Source: Acidimicrobiales bacterium
GTDB lineage: Bacteria; Actinomycetota; Acidimicrobiia; Acidimicrobiales; SZUA-35
NCBI GenBank assembly: GCA_024641625.1
Contig: JAHECQ010000054.1
Coordinates: 1 to 13,892, forward strand
Reading direction: 5' to 3'
DNA length: 13,892 bases
Part shown: positions 12,635-13,892 of the stretch, piece after piece
Layout of the letters: each line of letters opens with the position of its first letter
How positions within the stretch are numbered: position 1 is the first letter of the stretch
The notes under the pieces: model-generated
Databases searched by the model: none
What the model saw: only the letters and a program-made list of their open reading frames with translations
Told to the model about the DNA's origin: nothing
Position numbers and translations under genes: made by a program

Positions 12635-13881
12635 ACCTGCTCTTCCTCTGTCCCCATTTCGAGCCCGACCTGCACGCCGCAACCGGTGAGGTGATGAGTC
12701 GACTCGTCCACTCGCTGGCCGAGCGCGGGCACCGCATCGATGTGGTCACGAGCCTGCCCTGGTATCACCGGCACATGGTCGAGCCCGAGTGGTCGGGTCG
12801 CCCCTGGCGCAAGGAGACGACCGAGTTCGGCTCGATCATCCGGGTGTGGCCGTTTCCGACGAACAAGACCAATGTCCCTGCTCGGGCGCTGGGCTTCGTC
12901 GGGTTCACGGCCCTGGTCGCCGGGGCCGCGCTCACGCTCCCCAAGCCCGATGTCGTGTTGGCGATGTCGCCTCCGATCTTCCTCGCCGATGCCGCATCGA
13001 CGGTGGCGAGGCGTTGGGGGGTGCCGTTCGTGTTCAACGTCCAGGACATCTTCCCCGACGTCGCCATCGAGCTGGGGGCCCTCAACAATCCCAAGGTCGT
13101 TGCGTGGGCGAAGAAGCACGAACGTTCGGTCTATCGACGAGCCGAAGCGATCACGGTGTTGTCGCAGGATCAGGCCGACAACGTTCGGGCCAAGGTCGAC
13201 GACCCTGAAAAGGTGCACATCATTCAGAACTTCGTGGATCTCGACCGGGTCCACGTCGTGGATCGAGCGACCGACTATCGCCGCCGGCACGGTCTCCTCG
13301 ACAAGACGGTGGTGATGTACAGCGGCAACGTGGGGCTGTCACAGTCGTTCGATCTCGTTCGGGCGGCCGCCGATGCCTATGCCGATCGGCCGGATGTGCA
13401 CTTCGTCATCAATGGGGAGGGCGCGGCTCGCAACGAGGTCGATCAGTGGGCCGCCACCCGGGCCAACGTGCTCGTCACCGACTTCGCCCCGAGGGAAGCG
13501 GTCAGCGATGTCCTGGGGTCGGCCGATCTTCATCTGGTCCTGCTCAAGGAGGGGCTGTCGAGGTCATCGACGCCGTCGAAGTTGTACGGCATCCTTGCCG
13601 CCGGTCGGCCGTTGTTGGCGTCGATCGACGAAGGTTCGGAGGTCGCGGTGATCGTGGACCAGGCTGGTGCCGGCACTTCGGTGCCACCTGAGGATGTCCG
13701 GGCGTTCCTGGACGCGCTCGGGGACCTGCTGAACGATCCGGTCGAGCTGGATGAGATGGGTGAGCGAGCGCGGTGGTTCGTCGAGCGCTGTCTGACACCG
13801 GAGGTCCAGGCGGAGGCTTACGAGAAGCTGTTCTTCGCTATGGTCTCGGGCGGAAGTGGGGGACCGAATGATCGCCCGTGA
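12631..13881 (+). CDS. Glycosyltransferase family 4, WcaI-like, third of three
   Basis: This 416-residue GT-B protein resembles the WcaI/colanic-acid branch of family 4. It begins directly with MNLLFLCPHFEPDLHAATGEVMSRLVHSLAERGHRIDVVTSLPWYH and contains FVFNVQDIFPDVAIELGAL at 133-151, VMYSGNVGLSQSFDLV at 228-243 and LLKEGLSRSSTPSKLYGILAAGRPLLA at 304-330. In this branch the second Glu of the usual EX7E motif is replaced; here it is Gly320 in KLYGILA. A hydrophobic stretch at about 86-103 (ALGFVGFTALVAGAALTL) may hold it at the membrane. The ATG overlaps the previous stop by four bases, which implies coupled translation. The stop at 13881 is itself overlapped by a possible next start at the window edge. 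Confidence 0.9.
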   Translation: MNLLFLCPHFEPDLHAATGEVMSRLVHSLAERGHRIDVVTSLPWYHRHMVEPEWSGRPWRKETTEFGSIIRVWPFPTNKTNVPARALGFVGFTALVAGAALTLPKPDVVLAMSPPIFLADAASTVARRWGVPFVFNVQDIFPDVAIELGALNNPKVVAWAKKHERSVYRRAEAITVLSQDQADNVRAKVDDPEKVHIIQNFVDLDRVHVVDRATDYRRRHGLLDKTVVMYSGNVGLSQSFDLVRAAADAYADRPDVHFVINGEGAARNEVDQWAATRANVLVTDFAPREAVSDVLGSADLHLVLLKEGLSRSSTPSKLYGILAAGRPLLASIDEGSEVAVIVDQAGAGTSVPPEDVRAFLDALGDLLNDPVELDEMGERARWFVERCLTPEVQAEAYEKLFFAMVSGGSGGPNDRP

Positions 13882-13892
13882 CGCTCGACCGG
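13878..13892 (+). CDS. Start of a further gene, cut by the window edge
   Basis: GTGA at 13878-13881 repeats the four-base stop/start overlap of the two previous junctions. A second candidate is ATG at 13868, eleven bases before the stop codon, with GGGGGA shortly upstream. Too few codons remain to say what the product is. It is reported because it shows that the operon probably continues. Confidence 0.3.

Overview
The window comes from a high-GC, GTG-start-rich bacterial chromosome, most likely an actinobacterium. Members of the Acidimicrobiia would fit the gene set, but that placement is inference. No rRNA, tRNA, CRISPR array, transposase or phage gene is visible. Genes are densely packed, so there is no stretch over 300 bases without coding sequence. 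The left edge cuts a membrane GGDEF gene on the minus strand. The right edge falls just after the start of another glycosyl-polymer gene.

Left part (1-5749) is mostly acyl-CoA metabolism. On the minus strand are an enoyl-CoA hydratase family gene (955-1788) and, 90 bp behind it, a membrane diguanylate cyclase that appears split by a one-base frame change (490-864 and 1-527). Divergent from the hydratase are a HIT hydrolase (1838-2263), a glutaryl-CoA dehydrogenase (2313-3503) and, 5 bp on, a YceH/DUF480 protein (3509-4153). These converge on a minus-strand pair: an acyl-CoA dehydrogenase whose catalytic glutamate lies in the helix-G position (4598-5749) and a SdpI-family membrane protein (4192-4593).

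Right part (5822-13892) is all on the plus strand and turns to cell-envelope glycan. It holds thiamine pyrophosphokinase overlapped by a LytR-CpsA-Psr (LCP) glycopolymer ligase, then UDP-glucose 6-dehydrogenase and UDP-glucuronate decarboxylase (together making UDP-xylose), then three glycosyltransferases joined by 4-nt stop/start overlaps. A further overlapping start codon lies at the right edge. This looks like the beginning of a locus for a xylose- or uronate-containing surface polysaccharide, with the LCP enzyme as a candidate for attaching the product to the wall.

The most striking non-coding signal is a recurrent promoter layout. An ANNNT-type -10 hexamer lies 6 or 7 bases before the annotated start codon of the HIT, glutaryl-CoA dehydrogenase, minus-strand acyl-CoA dehydrogenase, thiamine pyrophosphokinase and first glycosyltransferase genes, and probably also the hydratase. 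This predicts leaderless transcripts. UDP-glucose dehydrogenase instead has a conventional Shine-Dalgarno. Other local oddities are a perfect 16-bp tandem duplication at the glutaryl-CoA dehydrogenase promoter, three TGGATG hexamers at exact 15-bp phase between the hydratase and cyclase genes, and an 8-bp perfect hairpin overlapping the end of the LCP gene. I did not find a clearly new defence or mobile system here.
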